A stretch of DNA of 51,382 bases from an uncultured Pelagibacteraceae bacterium (GTDB lineage Bacteria > Pseudomonadota > Alphaproteobacteria > Pelagibacterales > AG-422-B15), in assembly GCA_902525595.1 (NCBI GenBank), contig CABZHO010000006.1, positions 1 through 51,382 of the forward strand, in the 5' to 3' direction. The first letter of the stretch is position 1, and every line of letters starts with the position of its first letter. Made by a program: the position numbers and the translations under genes. This document shows, one piece after another, positions 8,527 to 17,019 of this stretch. The notes under the pieces are model-generated. The model had not been told where the DNA came from. It saw only the letters and a program-made list of their open reading frames with translations, and searched no databases.

Positions 8527-10320
8527 TTATTGTCCACCTATAGCTATTCCTTCACGTCGCGGATCAGATCCTCCTTCTAAATTATCTCCAATATAAATGG
8601 TATTTAAACCAGAGTAATAATTCTTTATCTTGGTATCGTATCCCATAGATGACAAACCTTCTCTGAGTTCCTCAGCATTTGGCGTATCTTCAATATCGTA
8701 TCTGCCCCATCGATTAATGGCATGCGGGAAAGAAACAGACTGTTGTACATTCATATCCCACTCAATTAGTGATATTAAGGAGTTTGTTACAAACCCAATA
8801 ATGTAACTTCCCCCAGGGGATCCAGTTATGTATATGGGTTTTCCATTCTGAAGTACGATGGTAGGTGACATAGAGGATCTTGGTCGTTTTCCTGGCTCTA
8901 ATCTGTTTGAAACTAATTTTCCATCAATTTTGTGTTTAAATGAAAAATCAGTAAGTTGATTATTTAGCAAGAAGCCACTTTTAGTGAATAGTCTAGAACC
9001 AAACGCGTTTTCAATTGACGACGTCATCGATAATGCATTTCCATATTTATCATATATTGAAATATGTGTGGTTGAATTTAGTTCTAGAGAATTATCATCA
9101 CTGTAATCATATGCAAAACTGTTTGAGGGATTACCAGGCTTGATTTCTTCTGTTTTTGAGCCCACTTTAATTTTATTCGATCTTAATCTTAGGTATTCAT
9201 CATCAAGTAAGCCTGCAATTGGAACATTAACAAAATCACTATCAGCCAGGTATCTATCTCGGTCAGCAAAAGCAAGACGACTGGCATCTCCGATCAATTG
9301 CCAGGATAAAGGGTTTTCATATCCAAGCGATTTTAAGTCAAATGGTTCGACCAATTTTAAGGTCTGACCAACAGCTACACCGCCCGAGGACGGAGGTCCC
9401 ATGCCACAAACTTCATAATTTTTATACATTACGCATGCAGGCTTTCTCTCGATAATTTGATAGTTCTTAAGATCAGTTTTACTGAGAAATCCTGGGTTGC
9501 TCTTATAATCCTGAACAGTACTAATAATGTCATTAGCAATATTGCCTAAATAGAAATCGCTAAGTCCTTCTTCTGCAATTGTTTGCAGTGTTTGAGCATA
9601 AGCATTGTTCACAACGATCTGTTGATGCAGAAGACCTTCACCGTTAGGAAAAAAATAATTTTTAGTCATTTCTACTTTCTTCAGTCTATCCGCGTCACGT
9701 TTGATTGATGCTTCTAATTTTTTCGAAACAGAAAAACCATTTTTCGCAAGTTTGATTGCATCTTTAAACAAAAATGACCAGTCCAATTGCCCCCACTTAT
9801 TATGCGCCTCTTTCATTAATGCAGGTGTTCCAGGTGTCCCAACTGATAGGCCGCCAATTACTGCATCAAAGAACTTCTTCGGATCTCCGTTAGTATTTTG
9901 AAATTGTGTCGTTTCTGAACTTTGTGGAGCTGTTTCTCTTCCATCTAAAGTAGTTACCATTTTGGTTTTGTTATCAAACCAAACTAGAAAACTGCCACCA
10001 CCAAGGCCCGATGACTCTGGCTCAACAAGTCCCAAAACGGCTTGAGCTGCAATCATAGCATCTGCTGCTGTGCCACCTAGGCTTAAAACCTCAGCTCCTG
10101 CTTTTGATGCATATGCATTTGCTGTGACAATCATCCATTCCTTGCCAACAACTGGTTCACCTTTTTTTTTAGCTTCAAGTGATTTAGTTATAAATGTAGA
10201 GTTAAGTTCAATTGAGGTGTCATTAAAAATTTCAGGATCAATTAATTCTGACGAATCTTGAGAATATAGATTTTGAGTAAGTAAAATTATTAGAAAAAAT
10301 ACAGAAAAAATATTCTTCAT
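8527..10320 (-). CDS. ggt: Gamma-glutamyltransferase (glutathione hydrolase family)
   Basis: Periplasmic Ntn-hydrolase that cleaves gamma-glutamyl bonds, for example in glutathione, 597 aa. A signal peptide covers about residues 1-20. DGRETAP holds the substrate-carboxylate Arg. The autoprocessing and catalytic Thr is T417 in NSTTHIS, which would give a small subunit of about 181 residues. SMTSSIENAFGS follows, and SPGGSYII is the oxyanion glycine pair. All catalytic elements are intact. It sits 19 bases after the ABC-2 permease gene and 30 bases before the NTF2-like gene on the same strand. Related acylases share the fold, so the natural substrate is not proven. Confidence 0.92.
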   Translation of the reverse strand: MKNIFSVFFLIILLTQNLYSQDSSELIDPEIFNDTSIELNSTFITKSLEAKKKGEPVVGKEWMIVTANAYASKAGAEVLSLGGTAADAMIAAQAVLGLVEPESSGLGGGSFLVWFDNKTKMVTTLDGRETAPQSSETTQFQNTNGDPKKFFDAVIGGLSVGTPGTPALMKEAHNKWGQLDWSFLFKDAIKLAKNGFSVSKKLEASIKRDADRLKKVEMTKNYFFPNGEGLLHQQIVVNNAYAQTLQTIAEEGLSDFYLGNIANDIISTVQDYKSNPGFLSKTDLKNYQIIERKPACVMYKNYEVCGMGPPSSGGVAVGQTLKLVEPFDLKSLGYENPLSWQLIGDASRLAFADRDRYLADSDFVNVPIAGLLDDEYLRLRSNKIKVGSKTEEIKPGNPSNSFAYDYSDDNSLELNSTTHISIYDKYGNALSMTSSIENAFGSRLFTKSGFLLNNQLTDFSFKHKIDGKLVSNRLEPGKRPRSSMSPTIVLQNGKPIYITGSPGGSYIIGFVTNSLISLIEWDMNVQQSVSFPHAINRWGRYDIEDTPNAEELREGLSSMGYDTKIKNYYSGLNTIYIGDNLEGGSDPRREGIAIGGQ

Positions 10321-10339
10321 TTTATTATATTTTTCAAAG

Positions 10340-11101
10340 TTAATTTTTTACTCCGTAGCCTTTTGAAATCACTATTGCCACACCAATGATACAGGCCAAC
10401 GTAAAAGCAACAAGTGATAGGACACTTATTAAAATACTAATATCTGACGAACCATAAAATGACCAGCGCATGCCGTTGATAAGATAAACAACAGGATTAA
10501 AATATGAAACTTTTTGCCAAAATTCAGGCAGCATTTCAATTGTGTAAAGACTTCCACCTAAAAATACTAGTGGAGTAATAATTATCAAAGGTACAACTTG
10601 AAGTTGTTCAAAATTATTACTCAATAATCCAATGAGAAAGCCAAATAAACTAAATGTGAGACATGTTAGAACAAGTAAGAAGAACATTAGTAAAGGATAT
10701 TGAATTTCTAGTTCAACAAAGAAACTAGCAGTAAGCAAGATGATTATACCAACGATTAATGATTTAGACGCACTAGCTCCAACAAATCCTATAATGATTT
10801 CAAGTGAAGAAATTGGTGCAGCTAATACCTCATAGATTGAACCTGTAAACTTTGGAAAAAATATTCCAAAGGCTGAGTTGGATATACTTTGTGTTAAAAG
10901 TGTCAGCATTAGTAAGCCTGGCACAATAAATGATCCATAACTAACCCCATCTAATTCTGGAATCATTCCTCCAATTACAGATCCAAAAACGATAAAATAT
11001 AGTGAGGTAGAGATAACGGGTGATAAAATGCTTTGACCAATTGTTCTTCTCATACGATCCATTTCGTGGAGATAGATTGCTCTAATTGCGTAAAAATTCA
11101 T
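10340..11101 (-). CDS. yadH: ABC-2 type permease (YadH-like)
   Basis: Inner-membrane exporter subunit of the ABC-2 family, 253 aa, the same length class as E. coli YadH. It has about six hydrophobic helices. The MRRTIGQSILSPVISTSLYFIVFG-type start and the loop before the last helix (YFNPVVYLINGMRWSFYG) are typical. Its start overlaps the ATPase stop as TAATG, so the two are translationally coupled. The exported substrate is unknown. Confidence 0.9.
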   Translation of the reverse strand: MNFYAIRAIYLHEMDRMRRTIGQSILSPVISTSLYFIVFGSVIGGMIPELDGVSYGSFIVPGLLMLTLLTQSISNSAFGIFFPKFTGSIYEVLAAPISSLEIIIGFVGASASKSLIVGIIILLTASFFVELEIQYPLLMFFLLVLTCLTFSLFGFLIGLLSNNFEQLQVVPLIIITPLVFLGGSLYTIEMLPEFWQKVSYFNPVVYLINGMRWSFYGSSDISILISVLSLVAFTLACIIGVAIVISKGYGVKN

Positions 11102-12024
11102 TATTTTTCCCTTACCAATTCGACAAATATATTTTCAAGTGAGCTTTGTTCAGTATTAATATCTTTTAGTTTTAACCCTGCCTCTTTCATATCTTGCAAT
11201 AAAGAAGTTATTCCTGTTTGTTTACTTTTCGAAGCATAATTATAGCTGACTGACAATCCATTATTTAAAACGTTTAGATTATATTTATCTAATTTTGAAG
11301 GGAGAGAGTTGACAGCATCATGTAAATCAATAATTAGTGTTTTTTGTCCCATGCTTTGAACTAAATCGGAAGTGTTATCAACGACTAGAAGCTCGCCTTT
11401 GTTAATCACCGCAACTCGATCAGCAATTGCTTCTGCTTCTTCAATATAATGTGTTGTTAGAATGATCGTGACACCCGTATTTCTCAAGTCTTTTATCACT
11501 TCCCACATTTCTTGACGCAATTCAACATCGACACCAGCGCTCGGTTCATCAAGAAACAATACGGAGGGTTCATGTGAAAGTGCCTTGGCAATTAGTACGC
11601 GTCTTTTCATACCGCCAGATAACTCATTTATTCGCGAATTTCGTTTATCCCATAAGCTTAAATCTTTTAATATTTTTTCAATCAAAGATGGATTAGGTGG
11701 CTTGCCGTACAACCCTCGCGTGTAGGACACATTATTAAAAACAAATTCAAACTGCTCCAATGTCAACTCTTGTGGAACTAAGCCTATTTGAGATCTGGTT
11801 TTTCTATAGTCTTTAATAATATCAAAATCATCTACTGATACTGAACCAGACGTTGGAATAACAATCCCACAAATAATGCTAATTAAAGTTGTTTTTCCAG
11901 CTCCATTTGGTCCAAGCAGAGCTATGATTTCATCTTTTTTGATATCTAGATTAATATCTTTTAGGGCCTGAAAATTATTATCATATATTTTTGACAAATT
12001 TTTGATTGAGACAATATTTTTCAT
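11101..12024 (-). CDS. yadG: ABC transporter ATP-binding protein (YadG-like)
   Basis: ATPase partner of the ABC-2 permease, 307 aa. Walker A is GPNGAGKTT near residue 39, the signature is LSGGMKRRVLIAKAL, Walker B is VLFLDEPSAGVD, and the switch is TTHYIEEAE, all typical of YadG/CcmA-type exporters. The C-terminal 90 residues form the usual small accessory domain. It heads the unit ATPase-permease-ggt-NTF2. The upstream 105 bases are AT-rich and hold a plausible but weak promoter on the minus strand. Confidence 0.92.
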   Translation of the reverse strand: MKNIVSIKNLSKIYDNNFQALKDINLDIKKDEIIALLGPNGAGKTTLISIICGIVIPTSGSVSVDDFDIIKDYRKTRSQIGLVPQELTLEQFEFVFNNVSYTRGLYGKPPNPSLIEKILKDLSLWDKRNSRINELSGGMKRRVLIAKALSHEPSVLFLDEPSAGVDVELRQEMWEVIKDLRNTGVTIILTTHYIEEAEAIADRVAVINKGELLVVDNTSDLVQSMGQKTLIIDLHDAVNSLPSKLDKYNLNVLNNGLSVSYNYASKSKQTGITSLLQDMKEAGLKLKDINTEQSSLENIFVELVREK

Positions 12025-12129
12025 CGGTTTGTTATATCAGCAAATATTTAATTAAATAGTCATTTATCTTTTTTTGAACATATTTCTATCAAATTTAAGC
12101 CTTGCTTTTTCAGTACTTATTTATTCAAT

Positions 12130-12309
12130 ATGAAAAAATCGAAAATAAAGCCTCAGTACATAAGAAGACAATCCTACAATGGTGAGTCAACTCTCGTGAT
12201 TATACCCTCAACAACAAAGCTTAAACTTTCTAAAACCCCTAAACTTTTAACAAGCTTTGTCATCGCAACAGGTTTTTTCGGCTTGATGTTTTTTTCTATT
12301 AGTGGCTAG
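12130..12309 (+). CDS. Possible small single-pass membrane peptide (59 aa)
   Basis: An open frame of 59 codons in the 370-base gap between two minus-strand genes. The N-terminal 38 residues are basic and polar (KKSKIKPQYIRRQS). They are followed by one hydrophobic segment (LLTSFVIATGFFGLMFFSIS, residues about 39-58) that ends two codons before the stop, giving a positive-inside tail anchor. A 10-bp inverted repeat begins right at its stop codon, as a terminator would. No Shine-Dalgarno is visible and I recognise no family. The composition and the hairpin support a real gene, but a chance frame remains possible. Confidence 0.42.
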   Translation: MKKSKIKPQYIRRQSYNGESTLVIIPSTTKLKLSKTPKLLTSFVIATGFFGLMFFSISG

Positions 12310-12345
12310 ATCATTTCAGTGCGTATGTGCTGGCTCTGAAATGAT
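12310..12345. terminator. Perfect 10-bp inverted repeat after the small membrane ORF
   Basis: ATCATTTCAG (12310-12319) and CTGAAATGAT (12336-12345) are exact reverse complements separated by 16 bases. The T run expected of an intrinsic terminator is absent (the sequence continues ATATAATAATT). It may be a weak terminator between convergent genes or an operator-like site. The rest of the 12025-12394 gap shows nothing else I can name. Confidence 0.4.
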
Positions 12346-12394
12346 ATATAATAATTACCGTTTTAAATATTTATAGTTTTGATTATCTGGTTCG

Positions 12395-12700
12395 TTAACA
12401 ATTCTTTTTTGACATAATTCCTTTTAGATATATTTCTCTTTGATTTGCTGCATCTATTGCCTGACTTGCATTTTCATAAGTAGCCCAGATACCGATTGGG
12501 AAAACAAGTAATCTTCCAGCATTACTCCAATTCACGCCTTTTTCACTTTCTGCTTCTTTGATGAACTTATCCAATTCATCAATTTCATTTTGCAAACCAA
12601 TACAGGACAACTGTTCATCATTAGGTTGGATAATGTCGACAACGTGAGGTGTCGCACAAGAGGTAAGAAATAGAAAGCTAAAAACAATAATATATCTCAT
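12395..12700 (-). CDS. Small hypothetical lipoprotein
   Basis: A 101-aa protein with a lipoprotein signal (MRYIIVFSFLFLTSC, lipobox LTSC, acylated Cys about residue 15). A helical region follows (NEIDELDKFIKEAE), then a hydrophobic stretch (GRLLVFPIGIWATY) and a second helix (ASQAIDAANQREIYLKGI). The pattern resembles small outer-membrane-associated lipoproteins seen in many proteobacteria, with no known function. It lies 69 bases beyond the DUF3299 gene on the same strand and could be the last gene of that zinc-linked unit, although its own promoter is possible. Confidence 0.7.
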   Translation of the reverse strand: MRYIIVFSFLFLTSCATPHVVDIIQPNDEQLSCIGLQNEIDELDKFIKEAESEKGVNWSNAGRLLVFPIGIWATYENASQAIDAANQREIYLKGIMSKKNC

Positions 12701-12769
12701 AATATTATACTTACTCGTAATCTTTCGTGAATATCTTATATCACTCTACCTATATAGAGTTGTAAATAA

Positions 12770-13234
12770 TTACCAATCAAAAAAACCGTGAACTCCTGTT
12801 TCTCCACGGTAATACTCAATATTATTTGCAGCTATTTCATAACCAGCAGTTGCAAGGTCTTCTATATTCTGACTCTCAATTTTTATTGTTCCCGTTACGT
12901 AAACTGGTTCCCACCATGCAAGGCCTTGCCAGGGTTTTTCTGTTTCAACATAAACGATTTGATTTGCTGCTGGTGGAGGTACATGGATGCATGCGCCAAC
13001 GTACGGCACTAATAAAAAAGTGTTTACTCCACGCCCATACATATCTAACGGTAAGACATATCCGGGAATTTTAACTTCCTTATCTTCAAGATTTTTATTA
13101 AATTTTACTTCACCTGGGCTAAAAACAGCCGTCCACGGAATTAAGTCATCCCATTCTATTTCTTTAGGCGCAGAATAAGCAAAAAGTGGAAAAAAAGTAA
13201 AAATAATTATCAAGACTTTTAATCGTTTTATCAT
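12770..13234 (-). CDS. DUF3299 secreted protein, zinc-locus associated
   Basis: A 154-aa secreted protein with a signal peptide (residues 1-21, ending FAYSAP). The domain opens with IEWDDLIPW and has the family hallmark GACIHVPPPAANQIVYV, which offers Cys and His as possible metal ligands. DUF3299 proteins commonly sit beside DUF2796 proteins and a LolD/FtsX-like ABC pair, and the same arrangement is seen here, overlapping the permease gene by 4 bases. A role in zinc handling in the periplasm is inferred from context; the biochemical activity is unknown. Confidence 0.85.
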   Translation of the reverse strand: MIKRLKVLIIIFTFFPLFAYSAPKEIEWDDLIPWTAVFSPGEVKFNKNLEDKEVKIPGYVLPLDMYGRGVNTFLLVPYVGACIHVPPPAANQIVYVETEKPWQGLAWWEPVYVTGTIKIESQNIEDLATAGYEIAANNIEYYRGETGVHGFFDW

Positions 13235-14423
13235 AATTTTATTGTCATGCCATCATTAATAGAAAACCAGTAAGCTCTTATTGCTGGCAATAAACTGACT
13301 ATAATTGAAGCAATAATAAACACAGCAAAAACATACATATCTCTTATAGTTATCATTTCAATGTTTACTAGGATACCATAATTGTAATCAATCCAGGGTT
13401 GTAATAAATTTAATGCGCAAAATAATAAAATTGTGCTGAGTGCTATGCTTAGAAGTGAAATGAATATTGCTTCAAGCATTAATAAACCAATTACTGTGAT
13501 AGGAGATGCACCCATAGCTCTCCATATTGCCATTTCTCTTCTTCGCTCGCTTAAACTTGAGAACATAATCGCTGCCATACCAACAAGCGTTGTAAATATT
13601 ACAACCACTGATATTCCTAATAATAAATTTTCAACCACTCCAACCACTCGCCATAGTTCCTGCAGTGCAGCACCAGGGAGAATAGCGGTCATTGCTTCTT
13701 CTGAATATTCATTAATCCAGCGTTGAAGTTGAAAGATTGTTAATTTTGATTTAACACCTACAAGTGCAGCCGTAATATTTTTAGGAGTAAGGTCCATTTG
13801 ACGTGAATAGCTTCTATGGCAGCTAAACTTACGATCACAGTATTATCTACAGGTGTTCCAGTTTTTTTAAGTATACCGGATACCTTAAATGGCTGATCAT
13901 CGTGATCTGAAAAAGACTGTAATCCATGAGAAATTATAAGCGATGCACCAATTTCATATCCTAGTTTTTCGGCAACTCCAGCACCCAACACGACGTCATA
14001 TAGATCGTCAAATATATAACCTTTATTAATACTTATAGACTGACCGCCTCTATATTTATATCTAGAAAAAAATTCACTGTTGGTGCCCATTACTCTAAAA
14101 CCTTTATGACTATCACCTAACGAAATTGGAACTGTCCACTTAACTTCTTCTTTACTTACTAAGTCTAAATAACTTTCCCATGTTATGTTATTAGTTGCAT
14201 TTCCAATTCTAAAGACTGAATACAACAACAATTGAACAGAACTTGCTCTTGCGCCAACAATTAAATCAGTCTGTGAAATTGTATCGGTAAAACTTGAATA
14301 TGCTGAAGTTCTTAACTTTTCTACACTCATATAAAGCATAAGGGATACTGAAATTGCGAGAATTGTCATACCTACAGTAACCAAGCGTGCATAAAGAGAG
14401 CTAAATGAGAGTTTGAGCAACAT
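13231..14423 (-). pseudogene. FtsX/MacB-like ABC permease of the Zrg-like zinc unit, frameshifted
   Basis: Two overlapping frames encode the halves of one permease. The N-terminal half (14423 down to the overlap) has the first membrane helix and the periplasmic domain. The C-terminal half (up to 13797) carries three helices and the FtsX-type SSLSERRREMAIWRAMGASP. Frame one runs AAIEAIHVKW and then off-frame to a stop at 13758. The other frame continues RQMDLTPKNITAALVG. From my memory of this family, a stretch of perhaps 10-20 residues lies between EAIHV and xxQMDLTPKSITA. The junction therefore looks like a small deletion that also shifts the frame, located within 13758-13797. It could be a true lesion or an assembly error. 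An internal restart at the ATG ending at 13797 would give only the C-terminal half. Confidence 0.8.
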
Positions 14424-14425
14424 TA

Positions 14426-15112
14426 CTAATCTTCCTTGATGAGTATTTCATTTATATCAATTAATCGATCAAATTGGTCAGAGAGCGATCTATCATGTGA
14501 AACCATTAATAACGTTGAGTTATTTTCTGAAATTTGTTGAAACATCAGATCTAGAAATATCTTTTGTGCATCTGCATCAAGTGATGAAGTCGGTTCGTCG
14601 GCAATTATCAGTGACGGGTTTCCAATTAATGCCCTAGCCACTGCTACTCTTTGTTGTTGACCCATACTTAAACTACTTGCCCTAAATTGGGTAATATCAT
14701 CTGGTAATCTCAATTTTTTAAAAAGTTCGATCACTTTTTCTCTTTTGTCGGGGACATTGTTTGATCTTACTTTAGAAAAATATAAAGGTAATAAAACATT
14801 GTCGACAACATTTGCATAAGGCAGCAAGTTAAACTGCTGAAATATAATTCCTATATTGTCTGCACGATACTCATCTTTAGTTTTTGAGGAAAGTTGGTTA
14901 ATAGTCTTACCGTTGATAAATATATTTCCTGATAATGGATTGAGAAAACCACATATTAGAGAAAGGATGGTGGTTTTACCTGAACCGCTTTCTCCCAATA
15001 AGAGAACTTTTTCACCTTTTTTAATTTCTAGGTTTGGAACAAATATTTTGAAATTACTTTTTTTTGACCAATAAAATTTTACTGTATCAATTTTAATTAT
15101 ACTTTCATTCAA
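14426..15112 (-). CDS. ABC transporter ATP-binding protein (LolD/MacB-like) of the Zrg-like unit
   Basis: ATPase of the type partnered with FtsX-like permeases, 228 aa. Walker A is GESGSGKTT near residue 36, the signature is SMGQQQRVAVARAL, Walker B is LIIADEPTSSLD, and the H-loop is MVSHDRSL. It lies between the DUF2796 gene (zero-base spacing) and the permease gene (2 bases). In the Vibrio zrgABCDE zinc system a similar set works as a second zinc uptake route beside ZnuABC. That assignment here rests on gene order. Confidence 0.88.
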   Translation of the reverse strand: MNESIIKIDTVKFYWSKKSNFKIFVPNLEIKKGEKVLLLGESGSGKTTILSLICGFLNPLSGNIFINGKTINQLSSKTKDEYRADNIGIIFQQFNLLPYANVVDNVLLPLYFSKVRSNNVPDKREKVIELFKKLRLPDDITQFRASSLSMGQQQRVAVARALIGNPSLIIADEPTSSLDADAQKIFLDLMFQQISENNSTLLMVSHDRSLSDQFDRLIDINEILIKED

Positions 15113-15724
15113 TTAGATTTTCCCTTTTAAGTCTATGAAAGGTTCATCTCCTTCCACTTCAAAACTCGTGGATCCAGCTTCAGATACAAATTGTATTTCA
15201 AGCTCTCCAGAGCTAGGAAAAGTAGTAAAATATGGAAAGTCAATTCTGTCAATTTCTTTTACATTCCTGCACGAAAATGAGTAATGAGCGACAAACTCGT
15301 TATGAGATTCGTCTTCATGTTCATCGTGTTCATCGTGTTCGTCATGTTCATCGTGATCGTCATGTTCATCGTGATCGTCATGTTCATCGTGTTCGTCATG
15401 ATCATCTTCCTGGTTTATTCCAATTTCAGCATCGACCAAATCACAATTACTACTGTCAGGTAAAATAAAAATATTTTGGAAATTTTCGAATTTAGAAAGG
15501 GCTGCATTTACTAACGCTATATCACTATCACTTTTTGCCTCATACTCGAATCCTGTAATATCTGCGCCTGGTATCATGAATTCTAAATTTATGGCGCTAC
15601 TTTCGACAGCAATATTTAATTCACCAACCCCATGCTCATGTTTATCAACTTGCCTTGTCTCTTCAGCTGCTGCAACTGTAATAATTGAAGACATAAGAAG
15701 CGAATAATAAATATTTTTTTTCAT
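15113..15724 (-). CDS. DUF2796 His-rich zinc-binding protein (ZrgA-like)
   Basis: A periplasmic zinc-binding candidate, 203 aa from the ATG at 15724, which gives a clean signal peptide (KKNIYYSLLMSSIITVAAAEE). An upstream TTG at 15748 would add eight charged residues and is unlikely. The domain shows DKHEHGVGELNIAVE (the DUF2796 start) and LEFMIPGADITGFEYEA. Residues 107-136 are ten (D)-x-H triplets, a metal-binding linker. The C-terminal strands follow (HYSFSCRN). It is the first gene of the unit with the ABC ATPase, permease and DUF3299. A Zur-box-like palindrome lies 60 bases upstream. Confidence 0.88.
   Translation of the reverse strand: MKKNIYYSLLMSSIITVAAAEETRQVDKHEHGVGELNIAVESSAINLEFMIPGADITGFEYEAKSDSDIALVNAALSKFENFQNIFILPDSSNCDLVDAEIGINQEDDHDEHDEHDDHDEHDDHDEHDEHDEHDEHEDESHNEFVAHYSFSCRNVKEIDRIDFPYFTTFPSSGELEIQFVSEAGSTSFEVEGDEPFIDLKGKI
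15317..15406 (-). repeat. (D-x-H) triplet repeat in the DUF2796 gene
   Basis: Ten consecutive codon triplets encode Asp-(Asp/Glu)-His. The DNA is a 9-base-period tandem repeat with synonymous variation (GAC/GAT, CAC/CAT). The same triplet is repeated 24 times in znuA. Confidence 0.95.
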
Positions 15725-15783
15725 TTTAACTCTCGAAGATTTTTTCAAATTTTATTGAAAAAATATTTAGGTGTCTAGAAAAA

Positions 15784-15798
15784 TGTTATTTTATAACA
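15784..15798. promoter_or_regulatory. Zur box upstream of the DUF2796 (zrgA-like) gene
   Basis: TGTTAT-TTT-ATAACA is a perfect 6-bp inverted repeat with a 3-base centre, in the 82-base gap between zur and the zrgA-like start. It shares the GTTAT/ATAAC half-sites with the site at 17785-17801 and with the proteobacterial Zur consensus. It contains a TATAAA -10-like element on the minus strand, so bound Zur would block the promoter. Confidence 0.8.
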
Positions 15799-15806
15799 CT
15801 TATGAT

Positions 15807-16229
15807 TTAATATTGTATATTCTCAATTTGTTTATTTATACAAGACTTACATGTTCCAAAAAATTCTAAGTTGTATCCATCAAACTTAGTTCCATCATTA
15901 TCTTTGAAAGCTTTTAAATGCTTAAAAAGTTTTGGGTCATTAATTTCAGATACAATCTCACAAGAATTACAAATTGAAAAAACAGTTTCATGAGGCGTAT
16001 CGCAATTAGAAATTTTACATGCAACAAATGAGTTTTGGCTTTCGACTCTATGGATCTTACCAATTTCTATTAATCTATCTAAAGCTCTATAGACTTGAGG
16101 AGGAGCATTTATCCCTTTTTTTTGTACATTTGATAATATTGAATATGCTTTTACAGGTTTTTTATTCTTTTGAATAAAATCTAAAATAATTTTTTGATTT
16201 TTCGACAGAGATTTACTCTTCTTATCCAT
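15807..16229 (-). CDS. zur: Zinc uptake regulator Zur (Fur family)
   Basis: Zinc-responsive repressor, 140 aa. The N-terminal winged helix contains INAPPQVYRALDRL (recognition helix about residues 43-54). The dimerisation domain has HETVFSICNSC and GTCKSC, giving two CxxC pairs (C87/C90 and C127/C130) for a structural zinc. The NSFVACKISNCDTPHE segment has the regulatory-site Cys/His residues of Zur rather than Fur. It overlaps znuB by 8 bases, so it is the last gene of znuC-znuB-zur and is probably autoregulated through the site at 17785-17801. Confidence 0.93.
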   Translation of the reverse strand: MDKKSKSLSKNQKIILDFIQKNKKPVKAYSILSNVQKKGINAPPQVYRALDRLIEIGKIHRVESQNSFVACKISNCDTPHETVFSICNSCEIVSEINDPKLFKHLKAFKDNDGTKFDGYNLEFFGTCKSCINKQIENIQY

Positions 16230-17019
16230 GATTTTTTTTCCTGATTCCCATTAATGATAAGATAAATAAAATTAACGCAACTACAACTATTGTAGGACCT
16301 GAGGATGTATTAATTTCAAAAGATGTATATAATCCAATAAATACAGATAGTAAGCCGCCAATAATTGATAAAATAACCATCTGTTTTGGATTATTTGATA
16401 AATTTCGAGCCATCGTAGTTGGTATAATTAGCATTCCAGTTATTAATAATAAACCTACCATTTTAATTGATATTGCAATAAGTGCCGCAAGAAGGATAGT
16501 GAAAATAGTGTTTACTATTTCGGGTCGCATACCCTCAGCCTCTGCAAGTTCATAATTTACAGTCGATGCAAATAATGGCTTCCAAATGAACCATAATATT
16601 AATAAAATAATTGCCCCACCAATCCATATTGCAAGTAAATCATTTACATTTACGGAGAGTATATCTCCGAATAAAACTCCCATTATATCAAATCGAATAA
16701 ATGATAAAAAACCAAGCACTACCATTCCAACAGCAAGTGAGGAATGAGACAGCAGACCCAGCAAAGCGTCGCTTGGTAAATTAGTTGTATTTTGCAATCT
16801 TAATAAAATAACGGCAACTATTGAAGACACAGCAAATATCGTGAGTGATATATTTAGATCAAATGTCACAGACAACAAAACCCCCAGCAGGGCTGAATGG
16901 GCTAATGTATCACCAAAAAAAGATAACCGTCTCCAAACCACAAAGCATCCAAGAGGTCCGGTAACTAGGGCAATTCCTATACCAGCCAGTAATGATCTAA
17001 ACAAAAAATCATCAAACAT
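16222..17019 (-). CDS. znuB: Zinc ABC transporter permease ZnuB
   Basis: Inner-membrane zinc permease, 265 aa, with about eight hydrophobic helices. Typical ZnuB sequence includes GPLGCFVVWRRLSFFGDTLAHSALLG near the start and the later EAEGMRPEIVNTIF and MVGLLLITGMLIIP. It overlaps both znuC and zur by 8 bases, giving tight coupling. Confidence 0.95.
   Translation of the reverse strand: MFDDFLFRSLLAGIGIALVTGPLGCFVVWRRLSFFGDTLAHSALLGVLLSVTFDLNISLTIFAVSSIVAVILLRLQNTTNLPSDALLGLLSHSSLAVGMVVLGFLSFIRFDIMGVLFGDILSVNVNDLLAIWIGGAIILLILWFIWKPLFASTVNYELAEAEGMRPEIVNTIFTILLAALIAISIKMVGLLLITGMLIIPTTMARNLSNNPKQMVILSIIGGLLSVFIGLYTSFEINTSSGPTIVVVALILFILSLMGIRKKNHG

Noticed and set aside
12788-13178. Several plus-strand frames opposite the DUF3299 gene
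   Set aside because: Mutually overlapping shadows without ribosome sites or known domains.
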